This document shows positions 13,466 through 28,400 of a stretch of 44,006 nucleotides of DNA, piece by piece. Source of the DNA: a virus; IMG/VR virus record IMGVR_UViG_3300027971_000086, positions 1-44,006 of that record; one strand, written 5' to 3'. The number at the start of each line of letters is the position of its first letter. Positions within the stretch are counted from its first letter, which is position 1. The notes beneath the pieces were generated by a model. That model worked only from the letters and a program-made list of their open reading frames with translations. It did no database searches and had not been told where the DNA came from. A program made the position numbers and the translations under genes.

Positions 13466-16400
13466 ATGAGCACTAATATCAGATTTAAACGCAGTGATGT
13501 ACCAGGAAAAGTACCATCACTAGATGCACTAGACCTAGGCGAATTAGCCATTAACAGTGCCGACGGCAAACTGTTTACTAAACAAGAATTTAAACCACCA
13601 GGTGGTTTAGCAGCAATCCAGAAGATTGTTGAAATCGGCGCGACAGCAGTACCTAATGTACTATATGTTAGTAAAGGTGGTGATGACAGTAACAGTGGTA
13701 AAACATTAGGGGAGAGTTTTGCAAGCCTAAAAAAGGCATTAAGCATTGCGACCCCTGGTACAACCATATTTTTGAAAAGCGGAGAATATATCGAAGATAA
13801 TCCGCTAAGAGTTCCTGCTCGTGTTTCAGTTGTTGGTGACAACTTACGTAATACCACAGTTCGTCCAAAGAACCCAACAAAGGACATTTTCTGGGTTTAC
13901 AACGGTGCTTATATTTTCTGTATGAATTTCAAAGGACACATTGCTCCTTCAGCAGCGGTCTGTTTCCCTCCAGACGGTAGTGCTGGTGAAATTGTAACTT
14001 CCCCATATACCCAAGCGGTAACTAGTATCACAACAACTGGTACAGGTATGCGTGTTGACGGTGCTGTAACTACTGGACTACGTTCAATGGTTTGCGATGC
14101 GTTCACACAGTACAACCAAGGTGGTGTTGGTATTCACATGTTGAACAGAGGAAACACACAGTTAGTTTCCATCTTTACAATTTGTTGCGATATTTCTTTC
14201 CTATGTGAAAGCGGTGGTTTCTGCTCAGTTAACTTATCAAACAGCTCATTTGGTAATTATGGACTAGTAAGTCGTGGTGCTAGTGAAATTTTATATCGTG
14301 GTGTTGTTAAGAAGTCAAGTGGACGTCAAATCACATTTAAGAATTTAGCCAAGCGTCCAAACATTGGTGACGGTGTATTATTTGCCAACTATAATCAAGC
14401 TACATGTAATAGAGACAATGGTCTAGTAGTAGATAGTTTAGCATTTGACCTATTACACGAAGGCACAACACAAAGTACATTTGCTGGTCTACGTTATTGG
14501 GCCAAAGACATTATTGAAATTGAAGATCAAGGTGAAGAAACTGTAGCAGCAATTGATTTTGCTCAGAAGGTTATTAAAAAGATTATTAATAAAGATGCTT
14601 ATACACCTTTAAGTAGTGAATCTCCAGTTTCACCAAGTGTAGCACTTGTACCTTCGGCACAAAGATTAATCAATGACGAATTCAGTATCATCAGTAAAAT
14701 TGTTAAAAATGGCCCAATCAGTCCAAAAGTTATAATTACTGCTGATTATGATTTGGCAGAACCTGAATATAAATTTTTAAGAGAACAAGTATTAGATCGT
14801 AAAGCCGAAATTCAAGATCAAACAATTGCTTTCATTAACAGAACATTCCCAAGCTTAAAATATGTTCAAAGCAAATGTTCTAGAGACGTTGGTTTAATTA
14901 TTGATGCTGTAATTAATGATGCGGTATTTAATACAAATTATCTAACAGTTAAGGCAGCCAGAACATATCTAAGCATTACTAATGGTTTAGTTATTCCAGC
15001 AGAAACAAAAACAGCCACAATTGAAGCTATTAAATTTGTTCGTGACAAAGTTATTGCACTATTGACTGAAGATGCTACTTTTGCTGGGTACGCCACTGCT
15101 AATTTCAAAATTATCACCGATGCATTAACAGATGCTAGTGGAGCAGGTGTTAGCTCATCATTGAACGCTGAAGTTTTAAGATATACAACTTATCAGGATA
15201 CTAACACTGATGTTAATAATCTTGTTGTAAACTTACAAGCTAACAAAGATTTTATCAAAGCATCAGTAATTCAGTATATTAATGATAACTATCCATCATT
15301 AAGAACAAGTTATTCTGAAACTGTTTGTGCTAGAGACATTGGATATACCCTTGATGGTATTTGCTATGACTTAGCTTATGGTGGCAATGCTGAAACACTT
15401 GATGCAGCCAAGAGATATTATAGCTATGCTAATGGTACAAGACAACTTGCTGAGTTTGAATTCCCTGCTACAGTTGACGCTTATGGTCGTGTACAACTAC
15501 TAAGCCAACGTGTGGTAATTTTAGATGTAATTCAAAGCAGTGGTCTAAGCGAAGATCAAGTTTTTGCACTTGACGGCGCTGATCTAGTTGCAACAAATCA
15601 AACTCAAGTTAACAGACTAGGTGGACTATTCCAACTATTCTTAAAACAGATTGAAAAAGAAATTGTAGCTACCAGTGATTTTATTCAGTCAAATGGTGCT
15701 AAGTTAGATGACGAAGATTTAGATGATGCTTATGATACACTACAGGCCAACAAGGCATTTATCAAAGCTGAAGTTATTGCGTACCTAACCAATACATATC
15801 CAGCATTTGCCTATGATAGAGTTAAATGTGCTCGTGATATTGGTTACATTATTGATAGTATTTGTTTTGACATCACTCACGGCGGCAATCGTCAAATTGT
15901 ACAGGCAGGTATCTACTACTATGGTTTCAATGACAAATCAAATGTATTGACATCTGTACTACCAAAACAAAATAAGCAAACAATTAATGCTTATCTATAT
16001 TTGAAAGAGCTATTAGCAGATGTAATTACATCTAAGCCAACTCCAAACCCATGGCAAGGTGCTATTCCACAAAGATTAGCTACAGCTGATATGCCAGCAG
16101 CCACAGCGGCAGAATGCAGTGCTATTAATAACCTAATCGATGTAATTGTTGAAATTCTTCGTGAAGGCCCAAACAATGCTGAGGATTCAGTACAAAGAGC
16201 AAGACAAGCTATTAGCTTAACACCTACCACTGATATCAATAAGATCAGAGCATTTGACTTATTAATGGCTAACAAAGAATTTATTCAAGCTGAATTAAAA
16301 GCTTACATCAATATTAATTGGTATGAAATCAGTGATGGTGATACACAGTTTGCTCGTGTTAGCAAGGCAACTGAACTAACATTAGGTACAACTACAACTG

Positions 16401-19400
16401 GTTATCCAGTGACAACTTATCAGCCAGCATCACTTAAAGCTATTAGAGATGCAGTATTAGCAGCTAAAGAAGATATCAAAACAGAAACAATTAAGTTCAT
16501 GGCTAACAGTTTCTTTGATAACTTCAGTTTCAACAAGCCAAAGTGCTACAGAGACGTTGGGTTAATCCTAGATGCTATTCTAAGTGACATGATATTTGAC
16601 AGCAACTATAAGACAATTACTGCTGCTGCTAGTTACTTCCGTGCTTATGCTAGTGATGTTATTGGACCACAGAAGGTCCAAACAATTGCTGCACTAGAAG
16701 CTACTAAAGTATTAACATTAGAGCGTGTGGTTACTCCAGCTGCCAAGACAGCAATTGCCACAAGATTTGATATTTTATTAGATATTATTAAGAATGGCAC
16801 TGTTGACGATCCTTTTGCAACAGCTCCTGCAATTACATATCCTCTACCACTAAGAAACAGTGAGGAAGATATTGAGCGTAAACAGGCTGTAACAATCCTA
16901 AGAAATAATATCAACTTTATCAAAGAAGAAATTGCTGATTATGTTGATGCCAACTTTACTCTAATGGATTATGACAGAGAAAAATGTGCTCGTGACGTTG
17001 GTTTAATTATTGATGCACTAGGTTGGGACTTAATGTTTGGATCAAACTTCCGTGCTATTACAGCTGGTCGTAGCTATCAAAGAGTTGATGCTGCTAAAGT
17101 AGTTAAAAATCAAAAGTTAGCTACAATTGGTGCATTCAAGCAACTTAAGAAAGTGCTTGCTGAATCAGTAAAATTAAACACACTAGCAGTTAACAGTATT
17201 CAAAGAGGTATGGACATCATTATTGACATCGTTCAAAGCAATGGTGCAGATGTTCCAAAGTATATTATTCCATTCCCAACAAGCGGACGTGATGTTGGTT
17301 ATAAGAGAGCAAGAGACCTAGTTGAAAAGAACAGAGAGTTTATTGTCAGTGAAGTATTAGCATTTATCAGTGCAGGCGGTAATTCAGATTATCCATTTGA
17401 TGCTCCATTAGGTTATGACGAAGTTAAATGTGAGCGTGATTTAAATCTAATTCTAGATGCTGTATACTATGATATCACTTATGGCGGTACATTAGAGTCT
17501 GAAGTTGCTGCACGTAGTTACTTTGTTGGCGCACTAAGTCAGTTAGACCCAAGTGGTAGCAATGCTGATGAAGTTACCGCTACATTAAATGCTTATGAAT
17601 ACTTGAAAGATGTATTAGCATTAATTGCTGTTGATTCAGCAGTGACAAGAACAGCAGGCAATACCACAGTACAGTTAAGAAGCCCAACTGGCAGCGATGG
17701 CAGTTCACAAGCTGCTGCTGATATGGTTGCTCTAGTTAATTTAATTAGATTATATATTAATGAGGGCAATGCAACTGACGGTGCTCTTACAATTGCAGGC
17801 ACTGTTTCTCAGCCAAACACTAAGTGGGTTGATCCTGCTCTAGTAGCACAATATAGAGTTCTACAAGATGAAAAAGTAGCTGTAAAAGATGCAATTGTTG
17901 ATTATGTCAATACAAACTATGTAGTATTTGGTTATGACAGAGATACATGTGCTCGTGACGTTGGTTTAATTATTGATGCTGTACGTTATGACATGATGTT
18001 TGGCGGCAATTTCCAAAGTATCACGGCTGGACGTAGTTACTGGAGAGCCCAAGCAAGTGTTGTAAGAGATGACCAAAAAGTGGCCACTCTAGCAGCATTT
18101 GAATTATTAAAAACAAAACTATTATTAGTTGTTGGCAGCAATGTCACAGCTAAAGCCACTGTAACATCTTGTATGGATGCTATTCTAGCAATTATTGACA
18201 GAGGCTTAACCGCTGCTCCAGTAATTGTGTGGCCAGTTCCAACAGATGAAACTGTTGGCACACCAAATGCATATACTCAGGCTTATCTAGATGCTAGAGA
18301 TGATATTCAAACTGCTAAGGAAAGTCTTGTTAGTACCGTTAATCAATGGGTTCTTGATGCTTATAATAATGATGATTATGCCGGCGACGGATTTATCTAT
18401 GGCCCAGCGCAACAAGCTAATTGTCAAAGAGATTTAAGATTTATCATTGATGCTATTTGTTATGATTTAACATACGGCGGAACAATGCAGAGTGATATTG
18501 CTGCTCGTGCTTATAGAAGCGGAGTTACAGGCGATTCTGTATTAGTTTCCGGTGACTTGCAAGTTACAATTGATGCTTATGGAATATTAGCCGATGAACT
18601 AGCAGACGCAGTTATTGGTGTAGGACCTAAGGCTAGAGTTGCTGCTCTAGCTGATCGTATTGCTGCTGTTATTGGTGGCGATACTAGCGCTACAACTCTT
18701 GCACCTACAGATTGGGTTGCTGCTAGTTTGACCACATTAAGTGATGCAATGAGCGATGCTAGTACATCTATTCAAACTGCGGTAACTGCATTTGTTGATG
18801 CTAATTACGCTTACAATAGAGATAAGTGTAAGCGTGACGTTGGTTACTTAATTGATGCTATGAGTTATGATTTACTATATGGTGGTAATCTTGACACAGT
18901 TTCAGCAGCTCAAAGTTATTTTGATGGTGCTATTACTCCAAGAAGTATTATTCCTAAAGAAATCATTCAATCTGTTGCTGCTTACGAAAGACTAAAAGAA
19001 GTAATTCAAGATGTGGTACAATTAAGAGATGTAGTACCAAGTAGTAACAAGTTTGTAGCTGGTGAAAGAGTTGCAGCTGGCATGGATCTAGTTAATAGAA
19101 TCCTAAACAGTGGTGAGAGTGTTGCTCCAACAAGACCATGGGCACTACCACTTCCAACAGGCGGTGCAGATAATGCCAGCGTCAAGTATGACGGTACTAG
19201 TATTTCTGGGTATCTAAATGCTAGAAACTTAATTGAAGCTAACAGAGACTTTGTTAAAGCTGAAGCTATTGCTTATATTACTACAAATTATTCTGCTGTC
19301 GTGTATAATCAAGAAACATGTAAGCGTGATATTGATTATATCCTAGATGCAATTTATTATGATATGACTTACGGTGGTAATTCACAAACTAGAATTGCAG

Positions 19401-22400
19401 CACAAGCATATTATTCTGGTGCTTCACAATTGGGTGCAGGTCAAAAGGCTGCCACAGTTGCTCTATTTGCTCATTTAGCTGATATCTTAGAAAGTCTTTC
19501 TAAAGGCTCAGCAATAACTGTATCAACTGGAAATACAGTTGTTCAGAAGCGTGGAGATACCGCACCTAGTCAACAGCGTGATGTTAGTCCGTTTAATGGT
19601 GCAACTCATGCTAAGACATTAATGACAACCGTTCGTAATTACGTTAATAATGACACATTAGCTGCTGAAGATCTTCCAGATACAAGTTGGGTAGATAGTG
19701 GATTAATTACTATTTCAACATTGTTAGATGCTGAAGCTAGTAGTGGTACATCGCCAAACTATAACAGCACAATTCAAACTGCTGTTACGGCTTTTATTGA
19801 CACAAATTATCCAGATTTAACATATGATGATGCAAAATGTCGTAGAGACATTGGCATAATTGTTGATGCTTTACGCTTTGACATGATGTTTGGTACAAAC
19901 TTTGCTACTACTGTAGCTGGACGTAGTTATAGTCGTGAAGTAGCATCAGAAGTTAACGGCGATCAGAAACAAGCTACATTGGCAGCATTTAACTTTGCTA
20001 AGGCCAAGTTATTAGAACTTATTGCTGACAACTCAAATCTACAAAACAAGGAAGGTATTACTGGTAGTAGTACTGCTGCTAGTGCTGCACGTACTTTAGT
20101 AGGTATTGTTTACAATTCCATCTTTAATCAAGCTGCACCAAGTGCAGCTACAGCTCCTAGTGCAGACGACTTAGCTTGGGTAGAACAAGAGTTAGTAGAC
20201 ATTAGTGATGCAATGGATAATGATAGAGCAAATATCAAAACAGCAGTTACAGACTACATTACTAAGAATTATAGTGATTTAGACTATGAAGTAAGTACAT
20301 GTCAACGTGACGTAGAGCTTGTTATTGATGCTGTACGTTATGACATGATGTTTGGCAGTAACTTTAAGACAATCGTAGCTGCTCGCAGCTACTATCGCAG
20401 CCAAGTTGTTAACGGTGACTTTACTAGCCTCGGCCAAAAGCCTGCTACAATTACTGCTTTTGAACTACTAAGAGAAAAATTATTAGTTCTAGCAAGTGGC
20501 AATGAAACAGCCAAAGCCCGTGTAACAGCTAATATGGCATTGTTCTTAAAGATTCTAGCCAAAGGCGAGGAAGCAATTCCAGCATTTGACTTACCGAGCC
20601 CAACTGGTTATAACACTGCTGCTTTCAAACTAAACTATGCCAATAGCAGAAACTTAATTAATGCTAACAGAGAGTTCTTTAAAGCTGAATTAGTTAAGAA
20701 AATTGTTACATTTGGTACTGATGATGATGTTCAATTTAATGTTAATGTTTGTTTAAGAGACGTTGACTTTATTATTGATGCTGTATGTTATGACTTAACT
20801 TATGGTGGAAATACAGAAACTACCAATGCTGCGGCATCATATTATGCTAGTAACGCAGATGGAATTACTAATTCAGTTCCAAGTGCTCAAAGATTAGCTA
20901 CAGCTGATGCATATAGCTACTTGAGAGATTTAGTAGAGGGTGTTGCTCTTAATCAAGATTTAAGCCCAATACAAATGAAAGTTCCTCAGGTATTTGGTCC
21001 TAAAGCTAGTTTAGTTGGCAGTCAAGCTGGTAGAAATCTTGCATGGAATGTAAGAGATCATATCAGTACAACTACAGCAGATCCTGCTAAAGTTTATCCA
21101 GATCTAAGTTGGGTTGACGGTATTGCCCCAAGTGAAGCTACTCGTGGTTCATTAGAAAACTTTGCTGTTCTATTAGGCAAGTATAAGACTAATAATCTAG
21201 TAGCAACCACAGCAGATCAAGTGATTCGCATTGGTTTACCGGATCAGTTAACCAGCTATAGCATAGCTCGTTTAGGCGGTTTAGATGTTACTGATTTTGA
21301 TACAGTTAACAATGAAATTACTACTGATAGTAATCATGGATTAGAAGTAGGTGACATTGTAGTATTTAAAGGCACACTAACAGGTACAGGACTAACAGCC
21401 GATGTACAATATTATGTGTTAACAAAAACTTCTGACACATTTACTTTAAGTGCTACTAGAACAGGCACCACTCCAGTTGATATTTTAGGCAGCGGCAGCG
21501 GCGTAACTATTAATAACTATAATATTACTAAGTGTAAGCGCGATGTTTCTCTTATTTTAGATGCTGTTCGTTATGACATGGCGTTTAATACCAAGTTCAA
21601 GACAATTGTAGCAGCAAGAAGCTACTTACGTAGTCAAGCTAGTGCTATTACTGGCAGTCAAAAAGCTGCTTCTCTAGAATTGTTCACAGAAATGAAAGCA
21701 AAACTACGTACTTTAGCTACTCAAGCTACTAGTACACTAGGTATTATTGGTGTTCGCGACGGTGGCGGCGGTGGCGAAACTGGCACAACTGGTCCAATTT
21801 ACACTAGAATTAGTGAACTAATGGATCTAGTTATCAATACTATTGATGATGAGGATGAAAGTAACTTACCAGTGAAGCCATATTCATTACCATTGCCAAC
21901 TGGATTGAACACAGTTCTTGGTACACCTATTAACTCGTTTAACAGAGGTTTCCTAAATGCTAGAACAGCAATTGAAACCAATCGTGAGTTCATCAAGGCA
22001 GAAATGATTGCTTGGATTGACGATCAAGCTAGACGCAATGTTAATGGATTTAATAGTAACTTAGATGGAACTCCATTCACTTATAGTCGTGTTACTTGCT
22101 TACGCGATTTAGACTATATCTTAGATGGTATCTATTATGACTTAACTTACGGTGGTAACACAGAAACCATTAACAGTGGCACTTCTTATTACTCAGGTCT
22201 TGGTATTCAAAGTTTAGACGAAGCAGACGCATATGCTTCTGAACAGGCTTATGATTACTTAGGCAGAATTATTTTAGATGTTACACGCAATGTTCTAGTT
22301 GACAGTGTTCAAACTGCTGTACCACAAGTACGTGGTGCTGCTGCTGGAGCTAAAGCTGCTCAAACACTAGAAATTCTAAGTGACACAGTCATTAACATTG

Positions 22401-25400
22401 TTAAAGGCGGTGTAAAACAAGTTCCAGAAAGAATTGAGCCAGACTTCCTAGCTGGTGATGAAACACTAGCTTATGTAAGATCAACACTACAAGAGCAGAA
22501 GAAAAATCTACAAGCTCGTATTGCTGATTATATTGACAGCTATATTTTACAATACAACACAGAAAAATGTGCTCGTGACGTTGGCTTAATCATTGATTGT
22601 GTCATGTATGACTTAGTACTAAACAGCAACTTCCAAAGTATTACAGCAGGTAGTGTATACTTACAGAAGGCAGCTGGTGTGGTTACAAGCTATCAAATTG
22701 GACCACAACTAGAAGCTATTAAGTTTATCAGAGACAAGTGTGTTGCAGTCAGTAAGGCTCCTCCTCTAACAGAGAATCTAGCAGCCATTGCTGAAATTAA
22801 CAATAGATTTGACATTCTATATGACATCGTTGACAAAGGTGTTGAAGTTGCTCCTCCAGTGGTAAATGTTCCACCACAAGGTGCTGCTTTTAATCCAAAT
22901 GCAATCAACGCTGCCAAGTCAATTATTGCTAACAAAGAGTTCTTAAAAGAAGAAGCTACTGCTTATATCACAGCTAACTATAAGACTTATGACCAAAGCC
23001 GTTGTGCTCGCGACGTTGGCCTAATCATTGATGCTGCACTATTTGACCTACTATTAGGTACAAACTACAACAGTATCAAGGCAGGCTTATCATATCGCAG
23101 AGCAACCAGCAGCTTGGTAGTTAGTGATCAACTAACAGAAACATTAGGTGGTATTGATTTTGCTCTAAGAAGAGTTACAGCTCTTACAACTGACGCAACA
23201 GCTATTGCTAGCATTACAGCCAGTTTTGAACTAATCAAGAACATCATTTCAGGCGGTTCAATCCCAGTAACACAACTACCACTAGCTGGCGGAAGTGTTT
23301 ACTCTCTACCAAGAGCAAGTGGAAAAGTATTCCGTAGCAGCTCTTACTTTGATGCAGTTGCAGAGATCAAGAGCAATGTTGCTTCTATTGCAACAGCAGT
23401 AAGTGATTATATCATTGCTCAAATTGATGGTGGATCTAATCCAGCATTTAAGGACTTTGAATATGGTGCTGGTACTCCAGATGGTGTTGCTAGACAAACT
23501 GCTTGTGAACAAGACATTGGTTATATCTTAGAAGCATTATGCTATGACTTAACCTATGGTGGTAACATGGAAACAGTTAACGCTGGTCGTGCTTACTACG
23601 CGGGTCTAGGTGCTCTAGAAAGTCTAGAAGGCGAAGGTACTGAAGTAGCTGCTACTTATGAAGCTTATACATTCTTAGCCAAGTATCTATCCGAAGAAGT
23701 TCTTCAAGATGCTGGCATTCCTGAGAATGTTGCTGTAGAAGCAGAGCGTCTAATATTAGGAATTAGAAACCTAGTTGACGCGGGCGAGAACAGCAATCCA
23801 ACAGTAGTTACACCGGATCTAACTTGGGTATCCACTGACAGATCAGAATATGTAACACTAGATGGCAACATTTTAACTGATAAAGAAGTACTTAAAACTG
23901 AAATAATTAACTTTGTTAACAGTAACAAGTCTAATTTTGCAAACAATACACATTTTGACGCAGCCAAATGTGAACGCGACTTAGGATACATTTTAGATGC
24001 TGTATTCTATGATGCAATGACAGGCAGTAACTATCAAACTGTTACAGCTGGTTTATCATATCGTAGACTTGATGCTGGTGATGTATTAACAATCGATCAA
24101 AGATTTGCCACAATTAGAGCACTACAAAAAGCTAAGTTGTTGGTATTGGCAGTAAGCAGTGTTAATAGTACTGTAAAGGACAGATTGAAAGCTAATCTTA
24201 CAACTGTTATTGACCTTATCAGTGACAGTGGTTATGATACATCAGCACCAACCTTAGTATTCACAAATAACATAGTAACTACAACTGATGCTCAAAAAGC
24301 CACAGCAATCGATTTACAGACAAATAGAGCATCTATTAAGACAGCTTTAGTTGCTTGGTTCACAGGCTCAACTGGTAGTGCTGGTGTTGACTACTATGAC
24401 GGTGGTGCATTCTGGACAGGTCTAACACAAGCTAAGAGAGAAGCATGTACTCGTGACGTTGGTTATATCATTGATGCACTAACATATGACTTGTTATATG
24501 GCGGTGCAGGTAATCTTGGCAACTGGGCTACCAAAATTAATGCTCGTGCATACTTTGTTGGTAATGTATCTCAGTTAGGTACAGATTCAGATGAGAAAAC
24601 AGCAACATTGGCTGCTTATGCGAAACTTAAGACTTTGATTGCAGCATCTGTTGATGATACATTAACTAGTAGATCAGAAACATTAATTGATCTCATTATA
24701 ACTGAAATTACCGATGCCGGTAATGATGGTATTCCAGATGAGGACACTTTCAATGCTACTATTGTTAAGCCACCACTAACTGGTAATACTAATAGTTCTA
24801 GTTTAACTAACTTAAACAATGCCAAAGCAGACATTATTTCTGACACATTGGATTATATTGTAACTAGAGAGTTTGATCAATTTGATGAAGCAAAATGTGC
24901 TAGAGACGTTGGTTATATGATTGACGCACTACGCTATGACTTACTATTTGGCACAAGCTTTAGAAGTTATATCGCTGGACGTAGCTATACACGCGAAGCA
25001 GCAAGTCGTGTTTATGCTGGTGGTGATGAATTTATTGCTACATACGCAGCTATTACACACTTGAAGTCATTGATGCTTGGTATTGTTGTTGAAAATGCAG
25101 CAGTGCTTATCAGTGCAGATGCTCAAGCAAGACTCAAAGCTAACTTTGAAATCATTAGACAGTTCTTAGAAGGCAATGATGACCCAACTTATAGTACTTT
25201 AGCATTATGGAGTAGTGGCACAACTTATGCAGCCAATGCTGTTGTGTTCTACAAAGGCACTGCTTATCGCTCATTAGTTGGTAGCAACACAAATCATAAC
25301 CCAATTACCGCAACAACTTATTGGGTTCAGCAGTCAGTTCCAACAGGTGGTACAGATAATATCTTTACAACAAGTATTGCTACTGCTCGCAATAACATTG

Positions 25401-28400
25401 CTAAGAACAGAGACTTTATTATTGATGAAGTATTGGCCTACATCGATCAAGAAAGTGGAGCCAATAGCGGTGACGGAAGAGGAAACTTTAGAAGCGACGA
25501 GTATCCATTCTTTGCGTTATCAGGACCTCAGAGAGATACATGTGAACGCGACTTAGGTTATATGATTGACGCTTTCCTCTTTGACTTAACCTACGGTGGA
25601 AACTTAGAAACATTTGTAGCTGGTAGTGCTTACTATAACGGTACTGTACTAGGTGCAGGCGAGAAATTAGGAACATTAGACGCATACAAGTATCTAAGTG
25701 CTATCATAGCAAAAGTTGCTGCTGGTAATGCTACTATTCCTGAAGCAATAACAGGTACTTATGTACAAGGTACAACTGGTGGTAATACTGCTAGAATTAT
25801 TTCATTAGTTGATCTAGTGATTGATTTCATTGATGCTTGCCCGATTGATCCAAGAGTAGTTACTCCAAGTACAGATTGGGTTGCAAGTAAGCTATTCGTG
25901 TTCAGTAATGCGCTAAACGATGCTAAGACCACAGTGGCCAAAACAACTACTGATTATGTTCTAGCTAACTTCCCAGAGCTTGGTGACGGTTTTGTTACTA
26001 AGTGTCGTAGAGACATTGGCTTGATTATTGACGCAGTTCGTTGGGACATGATGTTCAACACCAATTTCAGAAGCGCCGTAGCTGCTCGCAGCTATTATCG
26101 TGCTCAGGCAGCTACTGTTCTTGGTGTTCAGAAGGCAGCTACAAAGGCAGCATTTGGAATTGTTAAGACTGCACTACAAGATATTGTCAAGTCTGATGAT
26201 ACAGCTTATGCTAGAGTTGGTGCTAGCATGGACTTGGTCATTGACATTATTGAAGATGATGCGAATGTTCCAACACTACAAACAGGCCTAGATTATTACG
26301 GTGGCACTGTAAGTAGTTTTGACAGTGGTTATCTATCTGCTAGAGATCGTATTGAAGCTAACAGAGACTTTATTAAGGCTGAAATTGCTGCTTATATTGA
26401 GCGCACAAGCGCAAGTCCAGCAGCTCCAGCTGACTATGATAAGGCAACATGTTTACGCGATGTTGATTATATCTTAGACGCAGTACGTTATGACTTAACA
26501 TACGGTGGCAATCTAGCAACCGTAGAAGCTGGTCGTGCGTATTACAATGGTACATCATTCAGTGCTGATTACAGAGCAGACGAAATTGCTGCAACTGTGG
26601 CTGCATATGAAAGATTACGTGTGATCCTAGGTCAAATTGCTCAAAATGCTACAGTTACTAAGACAACAACTGGACCAAGTGCTAATACATTAACTCAGTC
26701 TACAAGCGGGCTTGCAGGTAGTGTAGCTGGTGCTGCTACTGCACAGGCTCTCATTGTTGACTTGAAGACATATATTGATTCCACTCCAGGTGCAAGCAAT
26801 AATGCTGCTGAAAGACTACCTAATACAAGTTGGGTTAACAGCCAGTTTGTGTCATTTGCTACAACAATGGGTGACAATAAAGAAAGTCTTGGTTTACAAG
26901 TAACTGATTATGTTGACGCGAACTTCCCAACACCATTTACATATGACAAAGAAACATGTGCCCGTGATGTTGGTTACATTGTTGATGCTGTACGCTATGA
27001 TATGATGTTTGATAATAATTTCAGAAGCTATGTAGCTGGACGCAGTTATTATCGTGCTCAGGCAAGTCTTGTAGTAGGTGATCAGAAAGAAGCTACATTG
27101 TCCGCGTTCAAGTTCTTAAAGGACAGATTACTAGCGATTGTGGCTGGCAATGCTGAAGCTACAAAGAGAGTAACAAGTGCAATGCGTACTGTGTTAGACA
27201 CAATTAATTTAGGTGAAACAACTAGAAATAGTTATGATCCATTAATTAGCACAGCAGTTGGTTTACTTGGTACAAATAAAGCAAGTCTATTATCTCAGAT
27301 GGGTACATATCTAGATACTGCTGATAATAGCTTTACATTCACTTACTATAACAAAACTACATGTTTACGCGATATTGGTTATGTAATTGATGCTATCAAG
27401 TATGACTTGACTTACGGTGGCAATATGGAAACAGTTGTTGCTGGTCGTGCATACTATGAGGGTGTAGTACTAAGAAACGCAGGTCAAACTACTGGTCCTA
27501 CTCATATTGCAGCCACTAAGGCAGCATTCACTGAGTTAGGCGTTAAGATTGCTGCTATTAGCACTTTCCCAGGTAGTGTGGCTGATAGAGCTAAGGCATT
27601 ATTAGCTAATGTTAATGCATTAATTGACGACGACGCAAGTGTTACAGAAGTTTACGCAGACGCTTCGTGGTCCGATACATCTGTAAAAGAAATTGCTGCT
27701 GCTATGTTAGACAATAAGGTAGCATTAGGAACTGCTGTTACAGATTATGTAACTGCCAATTTCCCAGAACTAGCAGGTGTATATAATGTAGAAAAATGTG
27801 CTCGCGATGCTGGATTACTAGTTGATGCAGTTCGTTGGGATATGTTATTTGCCAGCAACTTTAGAAGTATTGTAGCTGGTCGTGCATATTACAGAGATGC
27901 GTTAAATCTAAATGCCGATGGATTAGCTAGCTTAGATCAAAAGAAAGCTTCAATTGCAGCGTTCTCTTACTTGAAAGAGCAGTTATTAGCTCTTGCTACA
28001 GGTAATAAAGTTGCTAGTACTAGTATTGCAGCCAACATGGATGTGATTTTAGAAATACTAAGCACAGGATTAGGCGACAATTCTGCAACAGTGGCATTAA
28101 GTATTCCAGATGGTACTCGTACTAACACAGAGTATAATGATGCTAAAACTTATCTATTAGCTAATAAAGCCAGTATTGTAAATGAAGTTGTTAGTTATAT
28201 CAATACAGACTTAGGTCCTTTTATCGAAAACGGTGGTGACACTGGATATAATGAAACTAAGTGTGCTCGCGATGTTGGTTATATTGTAACTGCTGTAGCT
28301 TATGACTTAGTAACAGGTAGTAACTATCAAAGTACTATCGCTGCACTACGTTATCTAGGTAACAGTGCTGTTAAAGTACTAGGCGCAAAAGAAAAGCACA

